Below, in pieces: positions 26,001 through 33,599 of a DNA stretch of 64,000 nucleotides (its first letter is position 1; each line of letters begins with the position of its first letter). Under the pieces are notes generated by a model that worked only from the letters and a program-made list of their open reading frames with translations, was not told the origin of the DNA and made no database searches. The translations under genes and the position numbers were made by a program. This DNA comes from Nectonema munidae (taxonomy: Eukaryota; Nematomorpha; Nectonematoida; Nectonematidae), in NCBI GenBank assembly GCA_030549495.1, contig JAUIRK010000109.1:79501-143500 (forward strand), read 5' to 3'.

Positions 26001-27636
26001 TTTTCCATGAGTTTGGGAATAGTATCGTTTCTAATGAATTTCTGTTTGCTGAACGGGGGTAATATAAAGCAGTATACATGCATTCCGGTTTCTTGGTGGA
26101 GATGATTGTGAGCAATACCCACGCTTTAATATCTTCCCAACTTTATCGTTTTGAGGTCACTTGGTTATAGAGACCGTAACTTCGAAAGTGGCATTATCCG
26201 CAGATTGCAAAGTTCTTGTAACGCTTTCTATGTGCGAGGTGTCCTCTCCAGGCGATTCTACTAGAGTTTTACTTTTTCACCCAATTCAAGTTCTGCCGCT
26301 GGGCTGTATTTTTCAGGTTCTTCTGTAGGATCGACCTCTTTATCTATTCGGATTCTTTCACGGTCCTGTGAAAAGTATCGCGATAGCTTGGCGGTGACTC
26401 CGGGTTCTAACTAATAAAACTTTGGTAGAGGTTAAGAGGAGCGTCATTTGTTGAAACGAAGCGTTTCCATGCTCTAGGAGCACGAGGAGTTGGGTTTGGA
26501 CGGATCCGCCCCTTTTCGATTCGTTTCGGTGCGTCAGCGTCCAGTTCTTGGTACTACCCAAAGTCCCCTTAGAAACTCCTTTATGGTTTCTTCAGACTAT
26601 GTGCCAGGTGCTCGTCTCTTTCGAATACTCGCCGGCGCAAGTTGAACTCTTGGGATGACTGAAATGTGTGCAGCCGAGCGAGACGACGAAGAAGATCCTG
26701 CCACCGTCCAATTTGTATGCACAGCTAAGATATTGGTCGTGAGCATTATATAAAGCAAGGTGAGTTCATCAATGCATAAGCTGTCTATTTCTACCAAGTT
26801 TAGGTAGCTGAGGAATACTTCATCTTTTGTGTGCAGTTCTTTTCTAGAAACGATGTGTTAAAAATCTTAAAGCGTTAGACCGCCAAGTCAGGAGGAAATG
26901 TGTGAATGCCAACTTCCCTGTGATCCAACGTTCCATATCCCAGAGGAAGTGATTGGAGATACTCAGAGAGCAGTGTTAGCAGACAAAGGGCATCTTACAG
27001 GTTGGGAAGGCGAAAAAGCTGGAGGTTGAAAGAAAGCTTTCACAGACTGGCGAGGCTATTAGGAAGGAGGTTGTGGGACCAAACCTGTCGAAGCAGCCAC
27101 CTTTCTCCATATTTCCAGTTGCGCTTGATCACAAAGAACCTGGAGCTATAATCGAACAATTTTAGAGAATAAAAATAAATAAACGCTGACTGTGTCCCGT
27201 GCGTGTTCACCGCTCCTAGGAACAGTATAAAATCACATCGCCAATTTGCGCGCAATCTCGCACACACTGGCGTCATCTAGGGTTGCTGATCTACAGGCAC
27301 TCAAAACGTTTGTGTGTAAGGATCTGAGACGCCTAATTTGTTGATTCCATCTTCGTGTATTCTTTCTTGCTTTAGAGCTTTGAAGATCTGAAAGACAAAG
27401 CGAATAGGGATCATAGATCACGCTATAATGCTCGCCAACTCATTGCTTGGCAAAATGACAATAAGGACAAGTGGAAGAAAATCATGCAGGAGACAGAGAT
27501 GAGACACAAACACGAGTGGCTTTCTATGAATTGTGTCCATCGCTTCATGTGGGAGCATACGCTCGAGGATGGCGGACACAAAATTGAAGATTACCCATGG
27601 CTCGAAAGTCTCACGCCTTCGCAAGATACCATCTAA
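4916..27636 (+). CDS. ANKRD11/12-like: ANKRD11/ANKRD12-type gene, six 3' exons (main entry)
   Basis: Six segments can be spliced in phase: 4916-5073, 9334-9523, 9554-10056, 23079-23342, 23398-23544 and 27376-27636. They share the order and motifs of the carboxy-terminal third of ANKRD11/ANKRD12, nuclear proteins that bind p160 coactivators and histone deacetylases and regulate transcription. The strongest matches are FPPNYKSFLLRK (vertebrate PPGFKDYLL type), the helical stretch with LHKEQENERANLFIQQRIEK and EEELVRIYARAGKAE, and RSRYNARQLIAWQNDNKDKW (vertebrate RDRFNARQFISW). The middle exons are serine-rich, as in the family. Ankyrin repeats are not in the window and must lie upstream of position 1. 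The introns (4.3, 13.0 and 3.8 kb) are filled with transposons. Whether this is the single arthropod orthologue of both vertebrate genes is inferred. Confidence 0.85.
5157..5489. repeat. intron with left part of an AT-rich dispersed repeat
   Basis: From about 5340 the sequence (TATATTTGTAAATTAATCA, ATGTTACAAAAGTT, CAGTTCATATTTTGCT) belongs to a repeat that resumes at 8120-8245 after a hAT insertion. It appears again inverted at 58,085-58,275. No gene is visible. Confidence 0.5.
5490..8119 (-). mobile_element. hAT element, 2.63 kb, with decayed transposase
   Basis: Perfect 8-bp target duplications GATATACC flank it (5482-5489 and 8120-8127). The ends are TACGGTTGCCAGA and, inverted, TAGGGTTGCCAGA, and a CCGGGACA motif lies near each end. 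The transposase runs on the minus strand in at least four displaced frames: MPKRKCKFRDEYSSEWTFSK near 7580, a core segment (CKAFCGDN, VGCPSHILHNAVHTAAN) at 7083-7337, EALKSFFASEEKAPKILLDF at 6680-7021, and a hAT dimerisation tail at 6294-6581 (IPAHNANIERVFSRMNIQWT). This is an ordinary dead hAT copy in a host intron, fairly recent judging by the intact duplication. Confidence 0.92.
5671..6152. mobile_element. MITE nested in the hAT element
   Basis: Inverted ends TATATGGGGTATTTTTTA (5671 onward) and the complementary copy ending at 6152 match over 25 bases with one indel. About 480 bases are enclosed, with no coding region. TATA at both outer edges would allow a TA or TATA duplication. Its position inside the hAT non-coding 3' part shows it arrived later. 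Confidence 0.65.
8128..9333. other. intron; repeat pieces, no gene
   Basis: 8128-8245 is the right half of the AT-rich repeat cut by the hAT. 8514-8645 (CTCTTCCAAAACCTTAAGG ... CATCATAATTTT) resembles 41,031-41,160. The rest is AT-rich with no recognisable feature; a TA-rich stretch (9300-9325) immediately precedes the next exon. Confidence 0.45.
9334..9523 (+). CDS. ANKRD11/12-like: ANKRD11/12-like, exon b
   Basis: It begins after GAAAAG (AG at 9332-9333) in the phase left by exon a. The encoded segment is acidic, then Ser/Pro/Thr-rich: NEPSSDDKVEDDQSNSLSP, later RSSSPSTESALDTLTTSPSP. In the same frame a TAG lies at 9526-9528. The only splice choice I found that keeps the frame and removes it is a GT-AG intron of 30 bases (9524-9553), unusually short for an animal. 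The stop could instead be a sequencing error or a real break. Confidence 0.6.
9554..10056 (+). CDS. ANKRD11/12-like: ANKRD11/12-like, exon c (serine-rich)
   Basis: An open stretch of about 170 codons in the same frame as exon b: LPFLGASVGIKRRSSSLSSD, then many Ser/Thr/Pro residues, and CVFKCQRVTRSQKNAALTLA. TRSQ-like basic patches followed by an alanine/threonine run occur at the same place in ANKRD11/12. It ends at AATAAG before GTTTCC (10057) on a codon boundary, matching exon d. It is richer in C and G than the surrounding introns, as expected for coding DNA. Confidence 0.7.
10057..10933. other. start of 13-kb intron; short GC-richer segment at its end
   Basis: A TA/TG dinucleotide tract lies at 10,081-10,103. 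10,740-10,933 is richer in G and C than its surroundings and continues at 13,016-13,201 on the far side of the next element. Neither strand gives a recognisable product. Confidence 0.35.
11338..11728 (-). pseudogene. C-terminal zinc-binding segment of the element's protein
   Basis: Two overlapping frames (11,528-11,728 and 11,338-11,568) read first SIDLDPPVGCSKFFFTKEYK, then KLIEHIAGHYIRKETFDTII followed by CGLCGL, C and later C residues, and KGREIFFKIVMSDCTKYSK. The spaced cysteines and histidines suggest a zinc-binding domain. It lies downstream of the 12-kb segment in reading direction and so would be the protein's tail. Function unknown; the frame offset shows decay. Confidence 0.4.
12078..12570 (-). 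pseudogene. central segment of the element's protein (GTDPLER motif)
   Basis: A 135-residue open frame (12,078-12,485) is preceded on the same strand, in another frame, by EPLYFLLNGTDPLERYLEIS. The main frame includes SLSVCDQILSQDRF, MKRLCLDYSNPNSWNADLL, TLENVNIKSCWKKGYYEACY and a cysteine-bearing tail. A glycine-threonine-aspartate-proline-leucine-glutamate motif before a helical segment recalls the end of RNase H-type transposase cores, where a conserved acidic residue sits, but this is analogy only. Confidence 0.4.
13016..13818. other. GC-richer segment and intron with a short open frame
   Basis: 13,016-13,201 is the continuation of the GC-richer segment cut by the element. 13,251-13,457 (plus) is open for 68 codons, ends at a possible donor (GAAGAG then GTACAC) and encodes HEIQEDCVLEQSNAGSTSTF; it matches nothing I know. 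The rest is AT-rich. Confidence 0.25.
13819..15504 (-). mobile_element. hAT element, GTF2IRD2/ZBED-type, decayed
   Basis: The ends are CAGGGGTCTCCAAACTTTTT and, inverted, CAAGGGTCTCCAACGTG. Flanking 8-mers ATCTATAA (13,811) and ATCTATGC (15,505) match at six of eight positions. Minus-strand pieces of transposase are visible: one between 14,620 and 14,770 (SKARPLISQILAKLCEPNDV, then a short SRG-like stretch in another frame), and one at 14,288-14,509 (AWLVTPFDMKTENDGHESGL, FEVNALFKCKNFSEATLISL). These match the core and late part of hAT transposases related to GTF2IRD2 and ZBED8. Many stops are present. Confidence 0.8.
15505..15931. other. AT-rich intron, nothing recognised
   Basis: No gene, repeat or RNA feature was seen between the hAT end and the next piggyBac end. 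Confidence 0.5.
15932..17870 (+). mobile_element. piggyBac-type relic 1 (right limit uncertain)
   Basis: TTAA at 15,928-15,931 is followed by CCCTCATCCGTACAG, a typical piggyBac terminus. Subterminal CTACTTTTGTAG and CTACACTTTGTAG palindromes follow. The transposase remnant starts near the ATG at 16,310. Recognisable parts are LFDSSLSRNILLQKPRPLCN and FYNEDMFLHIARYINRKVSD (16,596-16,820), DKLAAIRDIW-like sequence near 17,010, GYRGKIPGR near 17,110, GVDLLDSIIEEF near 17,605 (region of the third catalytic aspartate) and RRKTNRWPVLINYNFIDVAW near 17,650. At least half a dozen frame changes or stops interrupt it. The right terminus was not found. Confidence 0.8.
17871..18895. repeat. AT-rich intron; arm of a distant inverted repeat (18,711-18,768)
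   Basis: 18,711-18,768 (ATACATATATGTATATTAAC ... TTAGAAGGCATTTCC) pairs with 21,394-21,447 in inverted orientation with moderate divergence. Together the arms bracket the palindrome and piggyBac relic 2. They may be ends of a larger old element. No gene is visible. Confidence 0.45.
18896..19129. repeat. long palindrome (foldback), arms of 83-96 bp
   Basis: The left arm 18,896-18,978 (TTAATGTATATAATGAATAT ... TGTGCCTCCT) and right arm 19,034-19,129 (AGGAGGCACATATT ... ATTCATTATATACATTAA) are almost identical when inverted, apart from a 13-base insertion and a few substitutions. The loop is about 55 bases. Both outer edges are TTAA. It resembles a foldback MITE, possibly of piggyBac type because of the TTAA edges. 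Confidence 0.75.
19130..21245 (+). mobile_element. piggyBac-type relic 2
   Basis: It starts at TTAA (19,126-19,129), which is also the edge of the palindrome, with CCCTCAAGCGTTTTTTAGTG and a GTGCACAAAATGTACAC hairpin motif. A 117-codon open piece (20,131-20,484) reads FKFFLRCLRFNNFRNRKQRI, LDKLTAIREIWSIFQ, NLITVEQLVGYRNKIPGKTY and KYGIKIFWACESTGYVLNAI. This is the piggyBac core up to the first catalytic region, although the usual aspartate after the IKIF segment is replaced here by CES. Later KGVDLMDSI (about 20,845) marks the third aspartate region. Many breaks are present and the right end was not identified. It is related to relic 1 but clearly diverged. Confidence 0.8.
21246..23078. other. 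AT-rich intron, no gene recognised
   Basis: It contains the right arm (21,394-21,447) of the distant inverted repeat. A weak internal duplication (around 22,005-22,045 and 22,215-22,265, sharing TATAGAATAGCATTT) is present. 22,700-22,920 is less AT-rich but neither strand gives a recognisable protein. Confidence 0.4.
23079..23342 (+). CDS. ANKRD11/12-like: ANKRD11/12-like, exon d
   Basis: 88 codons in phase 0 at both ends; acceptor ATTCCAG to 23,078, donor GTGCTG from 23,343. It encodes NKRRMSSLYSAPQKFPPNYK, SFLLRKTQGLLLSSV and later SILPPSLLQLHKEQENERAN then LFIQQRIEK. This corresponds to the vertebrate block with PPGFKDYLL followed by PPSL..ELFKQQEAVRGKL, a conserved charged-helical region. 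It is among the best-supported exons. It is followed by a short intron of 55 bases with a strong pyrimidine tract. Confidence 0.9.
23398..23544 (+). CDS. ANKRD11/12-like: ANKRD11/12-like, exon e
   Basis: 49 codons, phase 0 at both ends; acceptor TTCTTTAG to 23,397, donor GTATAA from 23,545. It encodes ERLEVNAEEELVRIYARAGK followed by AETNHSGYALSFVNLYSCQF. It aligns by eye with vertebrate EREKLIVSCEQEVLRVHCRA and the region after it. The phase continues cleanly into exon f. Confidence 0.88.
23629..25636 (-). mobile_element. hAT element (ZBED5/FAM200-like) with a retroelement fossil inside
   Basis: The ends are CTAGGGCAGTGCTTCCCATA and, inverted, CTAGGGTAGTGCTTCTCAAA, the usual hAT Charlie-type termini. 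Minus-strand transposase pieces lie at about 24,090-24,580: LNNLNLDLQGKNKLLFEMFG and SEEIPKRIELFVKMRVQEHF, then a frame with AEYITFFTNVR, part of the usual TEVRWLSRG region. The transposase sequence is interrupted from about 24,585 rightward by gag-like retroelement sequence. No convincing 8-bp duplication was found. Confidence 0.75.
24587..25060 (-). pseudogene. LTR-retrotransposon gag fossil (Ty3/Gypsy, Mag-like), broken
   Basis: A minus-strand segment matches the gag of Mag-type Ty3/Gypsy elements: ATSYELAIEQLESTYVKSPK, RHLLSTRVQQPDGTIDSFFQ and LFIRDVLISGLRN. It is a fragment with at least one break; no pol was found next to it. AT-rich sequence to its right (25,060-25,560) could include leader or LTR but has no clear ends. 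It lies within the hAT element and so was inserted into it. Age: old. Confidence 0.65.
25640..27060 (-). pseudogene. retroelement fossil with reverse-transcriptase piece (DIRS-like?), broken
   Basis: Immediately right of the hAT end, minus-strand sequence contains a YLDDF box (about 25,650) and, further along the element's amino-terminal side, PKLMEKGVLRHISNSR (about 25,980), the layout of a reverse transcriptase. The RGI..-I-YLDD style suggests a DIRS-type element, with low certainty. Sequence to about 27,060 is richer in G+C than the rest of the intron and is probably its upstream region. The element is truncated by the hAT on its 3' side and has several breaks. No ends were found. Confidence 0.45.
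27376..27636 (+). CDS. ANKRD11/12-like: ANKRD11/12-like, terminal exon f
   Basis: The acceptor is CTTGCTTTAG to 27,375. 86 codons follow, then TAA at 27,634-27,636. The product begins SFEDLKDKANRDHRSRYNAR and continues QLIAWQNDNKDKWKKIMQE, then RHKHEWLSMNCVHRFMWEHT. RYNARQLIAW matches the vertebrate RFNARQFISW signature near the ANKRD11/12 carboxy terminus, and the following helix has the same length. The last 25 residues do not resemble the vertebrate tail. Confidence 0.92.
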   Translation, partial: SFEDLKDKANRDHRSRYNARQLIAWQNDNKDKWKKIMQETEMRHKHEWLSMNCVHRFMWEHTLEDGGHKIEDYPWLESLTPSQDTI

Positions 27637-27671
27637 AATTTATGTATCTAGAATATTGCCTTCTCGTATAC

Positions 27672-27677
27672 AATAAA
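27672..27677 (+). terminator. poly(A) signal of the ANKRD11/12-like gene
   Basis: AATAAA lies 36 bases after the stop codon of exon f, giving a very short 3' untranslated region. Confidence 0.75.
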
Positions 27678-27699
27678 TTTCATTTCATGTTATTTGATT

Positions 27700-30597
27700 A
27701 AACGTTAACCTCGGTGTAGAGCCGTGTCTTTTCAACTAACAATTTTCAATTCTAGCAATGCAACTCCTTTTTTCACAAAAAAGATCAATGTGATAAAACA
27801 AGTTTTTACAAATCGCGAGTGTATACATGAATGTTCAATTTTATACACAACACCATCTCTTCTTAAAATGCGAATCACTTTTCTTGTGTTGTTAGTGCGT
27901 AATGTATAAATCAATCAAGGTTTCAAATATATCAATTAGAAGAGTGCTTCTTAACTTTATTAACGCCACTAACTCCTTTCAAACAAATATTCAAATATGC
28001 AAGTTCCTATTTATTCACCATTTTATTTTACCTTTTACGTTAAATGCACTTTCTAAAGATTTTCTCTCTACCATTTCTAAAATATTTCTTTGTAATCCTT
28101 TCAATGGTATTTGTATTGACTCTATGAAAATTGATTTAGTCCATCCTCTGTCATTCCTATTTTCCTCCACTTTTCATTCCACATTTTTTTGTTAGAGTGA
28201 TAAGTATCAATATTTTATCTTACTACAATTCACTTGATTCTTTTTAAATGCGAAGTAGTTTTTAATTTTTTGTTCACCTAAAAAACTTATGTTTCAACCT
28301 TTTGACCTAAAAATTAGAAGAAAAAATCGTTCAAACGAGTTTGTTACAGGAAGTTCTTTTTTAATGTTTTTTTTAATTTTCTTCGCACTGGAAGGAGTGT
28401 ATATTAGAAAAAAATATATTCGCTGAGATGTAGTAAAATCAAGGTCGCTTGGGGTGTTTTCATTGAGAAGGCACAATTGCGCCGCTTTTATCGAAATCAA
28501 TTTTAAGAAGAATTAAATTACTTTAATCAAGAAACCAAATCTGTTTTATACATCAATTTTAATTAAGCTATAGTGCAAAAACTTTATTTTTGGCTAAAAA
28601 ATGATAACTTAACTTTTTTTTAAATTCACTCTTTCTTATTTTGGGAAGCAATTCTTAAATTTAGGTTAAAGATATATCGCAGTTAACAGGGTTTACACAT
28701 TCAATACCTTCAGAAATAATTTTCTAGTTCATGAATTTCAAACTCATATCACATTTTAAATGACTCTTCCAGTTCTAAAATAAATGTGATATTTTTCAAT
28801 TGGTTTTTGTTTTACTATTATATATTTTATAATAAACCAAATGTATTCGATGCGATTTGAGTCTCAAAACGAGATTAAAATAAATTGAAAAAAGTCATTT
28901 AATTTAATTTTAGATTAAATAGTGCCAATTTGTGACATAGAACGATCGATAAGCGAGTAAAGTTAAAAATTACCAACTTTATTAACGATATCATTGTCTT
29001 TTTTTGTTGAGACACACAACTAACTTAAATTAAACTAATAAGTTAAGCACTTTTAATTGAAAAATATGAGGATTTCAACTATTTCAGAAATTTTTTAAAA
29101 TTTTTCTTTTATTTTGAAGAGCTGATGAGATAATGTAGGTTTATTCACACCATCTTTAGTCTTTTTTAATAAAAGAAATCAAAGAAAAAAATAAAACTCA
29201 AATTTTGTTGAGGAAAAGTTCTGAAAATGCAAAAAATGTTATACATCACTTATAAGAAGTTCAGTTATATGTGACTGCTTTTCCATCATCTTATATTGCT
29301 GAATCAGGTTTGATACTAGAAATTGATTTTTAAGCGTTCAGTTTTCTTTTTTATTTGCTTTCAAATAAGTTGTCTTTTCGAAATTTTTTCCACTTTTTTG
29401 GCTTGATAAAATTTTTAATAGAGGAGCAGAGATGAAATTATATACTGTATAAAATTAGTTGAGTAAACAAACAGAAAAAATGGTCACGTTTCAAAAAAGC
29501 ATGTAGCTTGGACTTCGGTAATCACTTTTCTGTCAAAATAAAGCAAACACCGTCCATTAGAGGCTTTACACTTTTAAATTTCTAGACAAAAAAACTCCTA
29601 CCTTAAATTGAACTCTCATTATTCCGTGCATTTTGCGAGCAAGAAAATAATTCATGGAGAAAAAGAGGGAGATCACTGAAAAGAACCGCTCTACCAAATG
29701 ACACAATAAGAAGTCCAATTTTGGACATGAGTGAAGATCTTTTATTGCAAACTCTAACTCCTGTAAAAAGTAGTCCTGTTTATTCACTACAAACACAACA
29801 ATCGTGAGAACCGCTTCCTATAAAACTTGGCAATGGAAGTATGATTAAAAATAACTTAGAGTTTTAAAAATGAGGGAGAAAAGACTGAGAAAATGTTACA
29901 CAGAAGAAATAGAGAGAGAGACCTTTAGGCCGTAAAGATAAAACATTCAGCAACTTGGCATGTAAAGTATGAATAGTAGGTGCCTCTTGCCCCATATTTT
30001 TGAAAAAACTGAAGGTAAAGCTGAATTTTTTGGTGATGCACAGACATTTTGAAAATATGAATTTAAAGTTTCATTCCATTTTAAATAGTTTTAGGTCTTG
30101 CACAAACCAAGTTTATCATTTCATATTTTTTGTGATAGATGGCGTTAAAATTCTGCTCAAATGTATTAACAAAGTATTGCACTTTTATTCAGAAAAAATA
30201 AAAAGAATTTATTAAAATTGAAATATAAAATATCATTTTATGCTTTATTAGTTTAAAACAATTTTTGATGAGGGTTTACTTTCTTTTTTTTAGGAAATTT
30301 CTTTCAATCATTTTCTACAACCTGTAACATATTTCGATACCTTTTTCTATACTAGCAGAATGAATCGGAAGCCAATTTTACTTCTTTCCCGCTTTATTAT
30401 TTACTACACAAATATTTGAGACAACTTGACGGTTTTCGATTGCAAATCTGTTAATAATCTGTATTTGCAGACCACTTAAAAGGAGTAGTTCTTTATAATG
30501 TGACCTAACGTACTTTTCTTTTAGCATTTCTTAAAAAATATAAAATTTTAGTTTTATCGTTTTCACCTTCATAGAAGGTATCATTTATTCTATCACA
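27700..30597. other. AT-rich intergenic spacer, with one copy of a dispersed repeat
   Basis: 28,143-28,250 (CTCTGTCATTCCTATTTTCC ... CACTTGATTCTTTTTAAAT) is repeated at 31,384-31,487 in the same orientation. The rest shows no gene, RNA or clear element on either strand. Confidence 0.45.
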
Positions 30598-31258
30598 CCC
30601 TTATCGAGATAAGTGCCTACAAAATGTAGTCATTCTATTTTTGTCAATTCATTCCTTAAACAATTGTCTTTCAAATGACAATAAAATTTGGGTTGAATGT
30701 AGGTAGAAAAAAGTTTATGTATTGGTTCTCTTTCATCTAAAGATGACTACATTTTGTAGTCACGTATTTCTGTTGTAATTAGTTTATCAACCTATGCCAC
30801 GATCAGCAGTTGCCATCATCCTACATATTGATTCATGTATGGTATTGTATACTACCATGTTATTTGATTTGAAACTTATCTCACAATTATGAGCAAAATA
30901 TGTTTTTTGAGACTTGGAAGTAAAAAGATGAGATGATGATATAGAAATGGATAACGCTGGTGAATTTGGAAATTTTTAAAGTTATCATAGAAGATGATCT
31001 TAATTTTGTCCTGAAAATCGTATAATATTAAATATGCATATAATCATTCCGCCAACTCATTCAAATTTTTAAGTCATCTGATTCTACGTTTTGTAGGCTT
31101 CTATAGTTATAATCGATTGCCATGTTATGCAATAAATAATGTACTGTCACATTCATACTATATCTATAAAAAATAACATCTGAAAGGACTATTAATTATT
31201 ATCACTGCATCATACCAAGTTCTATCAAAATTTTGAAGCTTTGAAATACATAAAGATT

Positions 31259-31353
31259 TCCTGGTCAAAATCCCCGAAAATTAAACTCACTGCTACCTTA
31301 GTTTTGGTGGATTTTGGTCGCGGAGATTTAAGTTTTGGGGAATTTTGACTAGA
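31259..31353. repeat. short hairpin, 25-bp arms
   Basis: Left arm TCCTGGTCAAAATCCCCGAA (31,259-31,283) pairs with the right arm ending GGGGAATTTTGACTAGA (31,328-31,353) with about five mismatches and a 44-base loop. MITE-like or miRNA-like. Confidence 0.5.
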
Positions 31354-31523
31354 TACCCACAAATAATAGTTCTTTTCTTATTTCCTCCCTCTGTCATTAT
31401 TATTTTCCTCCACTTTTCATTTTGCCTTTTTTTTAGAGTGTAAGTATCAATTTTTTATACTACAATTCACTTGATTCTTTTTAAATATCTTTAAATATTA
31501 TGAATACTTTTCCTAGAACCTAT

Positions 31524-32042
31524 CAGAGGTGGGCAAACTACAGCACGCCCACCTCTGCATCCGTTCCTTCAAAGGATTTTATAATTTTTTATTGGCTAGA
31601 AAAGTTTAGATATTCAAACGTTACGATCATAATACCGTTCAAAATATTTCCACCCAAATGGCTGACTTTTTTCTTTCTTTTTTTTAGTTTTCACATTTGG
31701 GATCGTATTTTAAATTTTGAAGATCCAAGTTACTTTCGATTTATATTTATTATTTCAGGTGTAACAAACATTGGTCTGGTAAATATTTTTAAAAGAAGTT
31801 TTATCATTAGCAATATTTTTATGATAAAAAATGATATTATTATATGCCAATAAGACTGAATCAATAAATTTTCAATGAAATTTAACCTTAATTTTTTTTA
31901 ATGTTAGCCAAAAACATGTTGTTAGGTTCTTTAAAACTATTGTCGTTGCAATTTTACTATTGCCCATTTTTCTATGCAACGCGGTTACTTTAAATGTGAC
32001 GTTTTTAAATGCGTCCCTTTCAGATAAGTTTGCCCATCCCTA
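31524..32042. mobile_element. hAT-type MITE, 0.52 kb
   Basis: The left end is CAGAGGTGGGCAAACTACAG and the right end, inverted, is TAGGGATGGGCAAACTTATC, hAT Charlie-style termini. The interior is AT-rich with no transposase. The 8-bp duplication is not clear. It lies inside the piggyBac relic. Confidence 0.6.
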
Positions 32043-32209
32043 TAAATTACAGCAATCATTGAATCTTTATTGTTAAAATAGAATAAAGTGTGAAATTAAG
32101 AGATGCAACTCTTTATTTAGTCACTTCACAAACCATCTTTTAAGTTTATTTTAGGAGTATAAAGAGTTTGAATAAATAATAATAAGAAAAGTACCATAAG
32201 CAATATTCA

Positions 32210-32880
32210 AGACCGAAGCTTCCTTCTTTAGCAAGCATACCATATGAGTTACTCGACAATGATGTGACAGTTTATGTTGAACATTTGAAACAATTACGTA
32301 ATGATATGAAAGTACTCTTTTTCGCTATTTTGAAAATGAATTTGCTTCAATGGTTTGTGGATCTTTTCATTGTTGATCCATCTGAAGTTGATATAGAAAT
32401 TCAAGGAAGTTTGATTGAACTTCAAAACAAAACAGCAACGTTTGCAGGATTCAAATATGCAAGGTATCGAAAGTTGTGGATGGATGAAGAAATTTTTCAA
32501 AAACACCCTTTAATATGCAAAAATATGAAAATATTTTTACTTACTTTTCCTACTTCTTATTTAGTTGAGTCAGGCTTTAGAAGAGAGGATCCAACGGCTG
32601 CTGAAAACTCGAAATCGCCTTGCAATAGAAAAAAGAGGAGATTCACGCCTCTCTCAAATCCCGAATATTGATAAACTAGTAAAACTACAGGAATCACAAG
32701 CTTCTCATTAAAAGAATCCAGCAGAGAACTTTTTTACAAAGTACTTATACAATATTTTGTTTGAAAAATTAGGAGGTTGAAAGAAGAAAAACTTAAATCC
32801 ACATATAAATGAAGGGGCCATGGCAATTTGGTATTTATTAAAGGGGCCACAGCTAAAATAAGGTTGAGAAAAACTGCTTT
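32210..32880 (+). pseudogene. ZBED5-like hAT transposase, C-terminal fragment
   Basis: A 135-codon open frame (32,264-32,671) reads YVEHLKQLRNDMKVLFFAIL, LLQWFVDLFIVDPSEVDIEI, LWMDEEIFQKHPLICKNMKI and LLTFPTSYLVESGF. It then shifts frame at about 32,580 into a tail with NRLAIEKRGDLRLSL. This is the dimerisation end of a ZBED5/FAM200-type hAT transposase. The right limit is probably near 32,880, where AGGTTGAGAAAAACTGC resembles an inverted hAT terminus (CAGTTTTTCTCAACCT). Together with the fragment at 1.9-2.3 kb it shows at least two copies of this lineage in the window. Confidence 0.8.
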
Positions 32881-33599
32881 AGAATGCTAAAATTTCAGGA
32901 AAAGATGTTTGTTATTAGTTAAGTGAAATAGCGCCGAATTAGCATGGCAGATCATTTTTTTAACAAGTGATTGTTTGGCACTAAAGGCAAAGTGAGGTTA
33001 TTGGAACTCTTTGTCAAAATAAAAAATCTTTTGGTTTCAAAAAAAAGATCTGTTTATGTTTTATCAAATAACTGTTATGCTTCTGATTTTAACAATGACA
33101 AAACAAGCCAGAATGATAAACTACAATAAAACCAAAGTTGGTCTCCACTTTATAAATGAGAATGCAGAAAAATACCCAGTTAGAGGAAAAAGTGTCTGCT
33201 GGCCACTAGTAATTCTTTCCAACATACTTTTGTTTGATGTAGCATATCTTAATTTTCATAGGATTGGAAAGAAAAATTTTAAATTTAATTCTGAATAGAG
33301 AACTTAGAAGCTTCGCTTGTAGAAAATCTTCGAGAAAACAATGCTGCATTTGCTCTAAACATCGTTGCAACGTACCTTCTTTAGGAAAAGTGGAAATATT
33401 GAAATTAAAGAATTTGAATACTATAGCAAAATATATTTGAATTAAATGCCTACAAATTGTAGTCACTTACTCCAATGAAGTTGTACATTTTTCCCACCCT
33501 GATAAGGGTTGGATAACTTTTTAAATTTATTAAAAAAAGTCATACTCTGGTTCAGATGTCGTACAAGATTTGCCACGCTTTTTTAAATAGTTCCTCAAT

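Larger units (their letters stand above)
30598..33508 (+). mobile_element. composite piggyBac relic, invaded by hAT sequences
   Basis: The ends are CCCTTATCGAG (30,598) and, inverted, CCCTTATCAGGG (to 33,508). Each is followed inward by a CTACAAAATGTAG or CTACAATTTGTAG palindrome of the kind seen in relic 1. Near the right end (33,056-33,300) lies the late core of a piggyBac transposase: NYNKTKVGLHFINENAEKYP and CWPLVILSNILLFDVAYLN, where the family normally has GVD..D and RRWP. Nearly all of the amino-terminal two thirds is missing or replaced by the hAT insertions. The TTAA duplications are no longer recognisable. An old relic. Confidence 0.65.
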
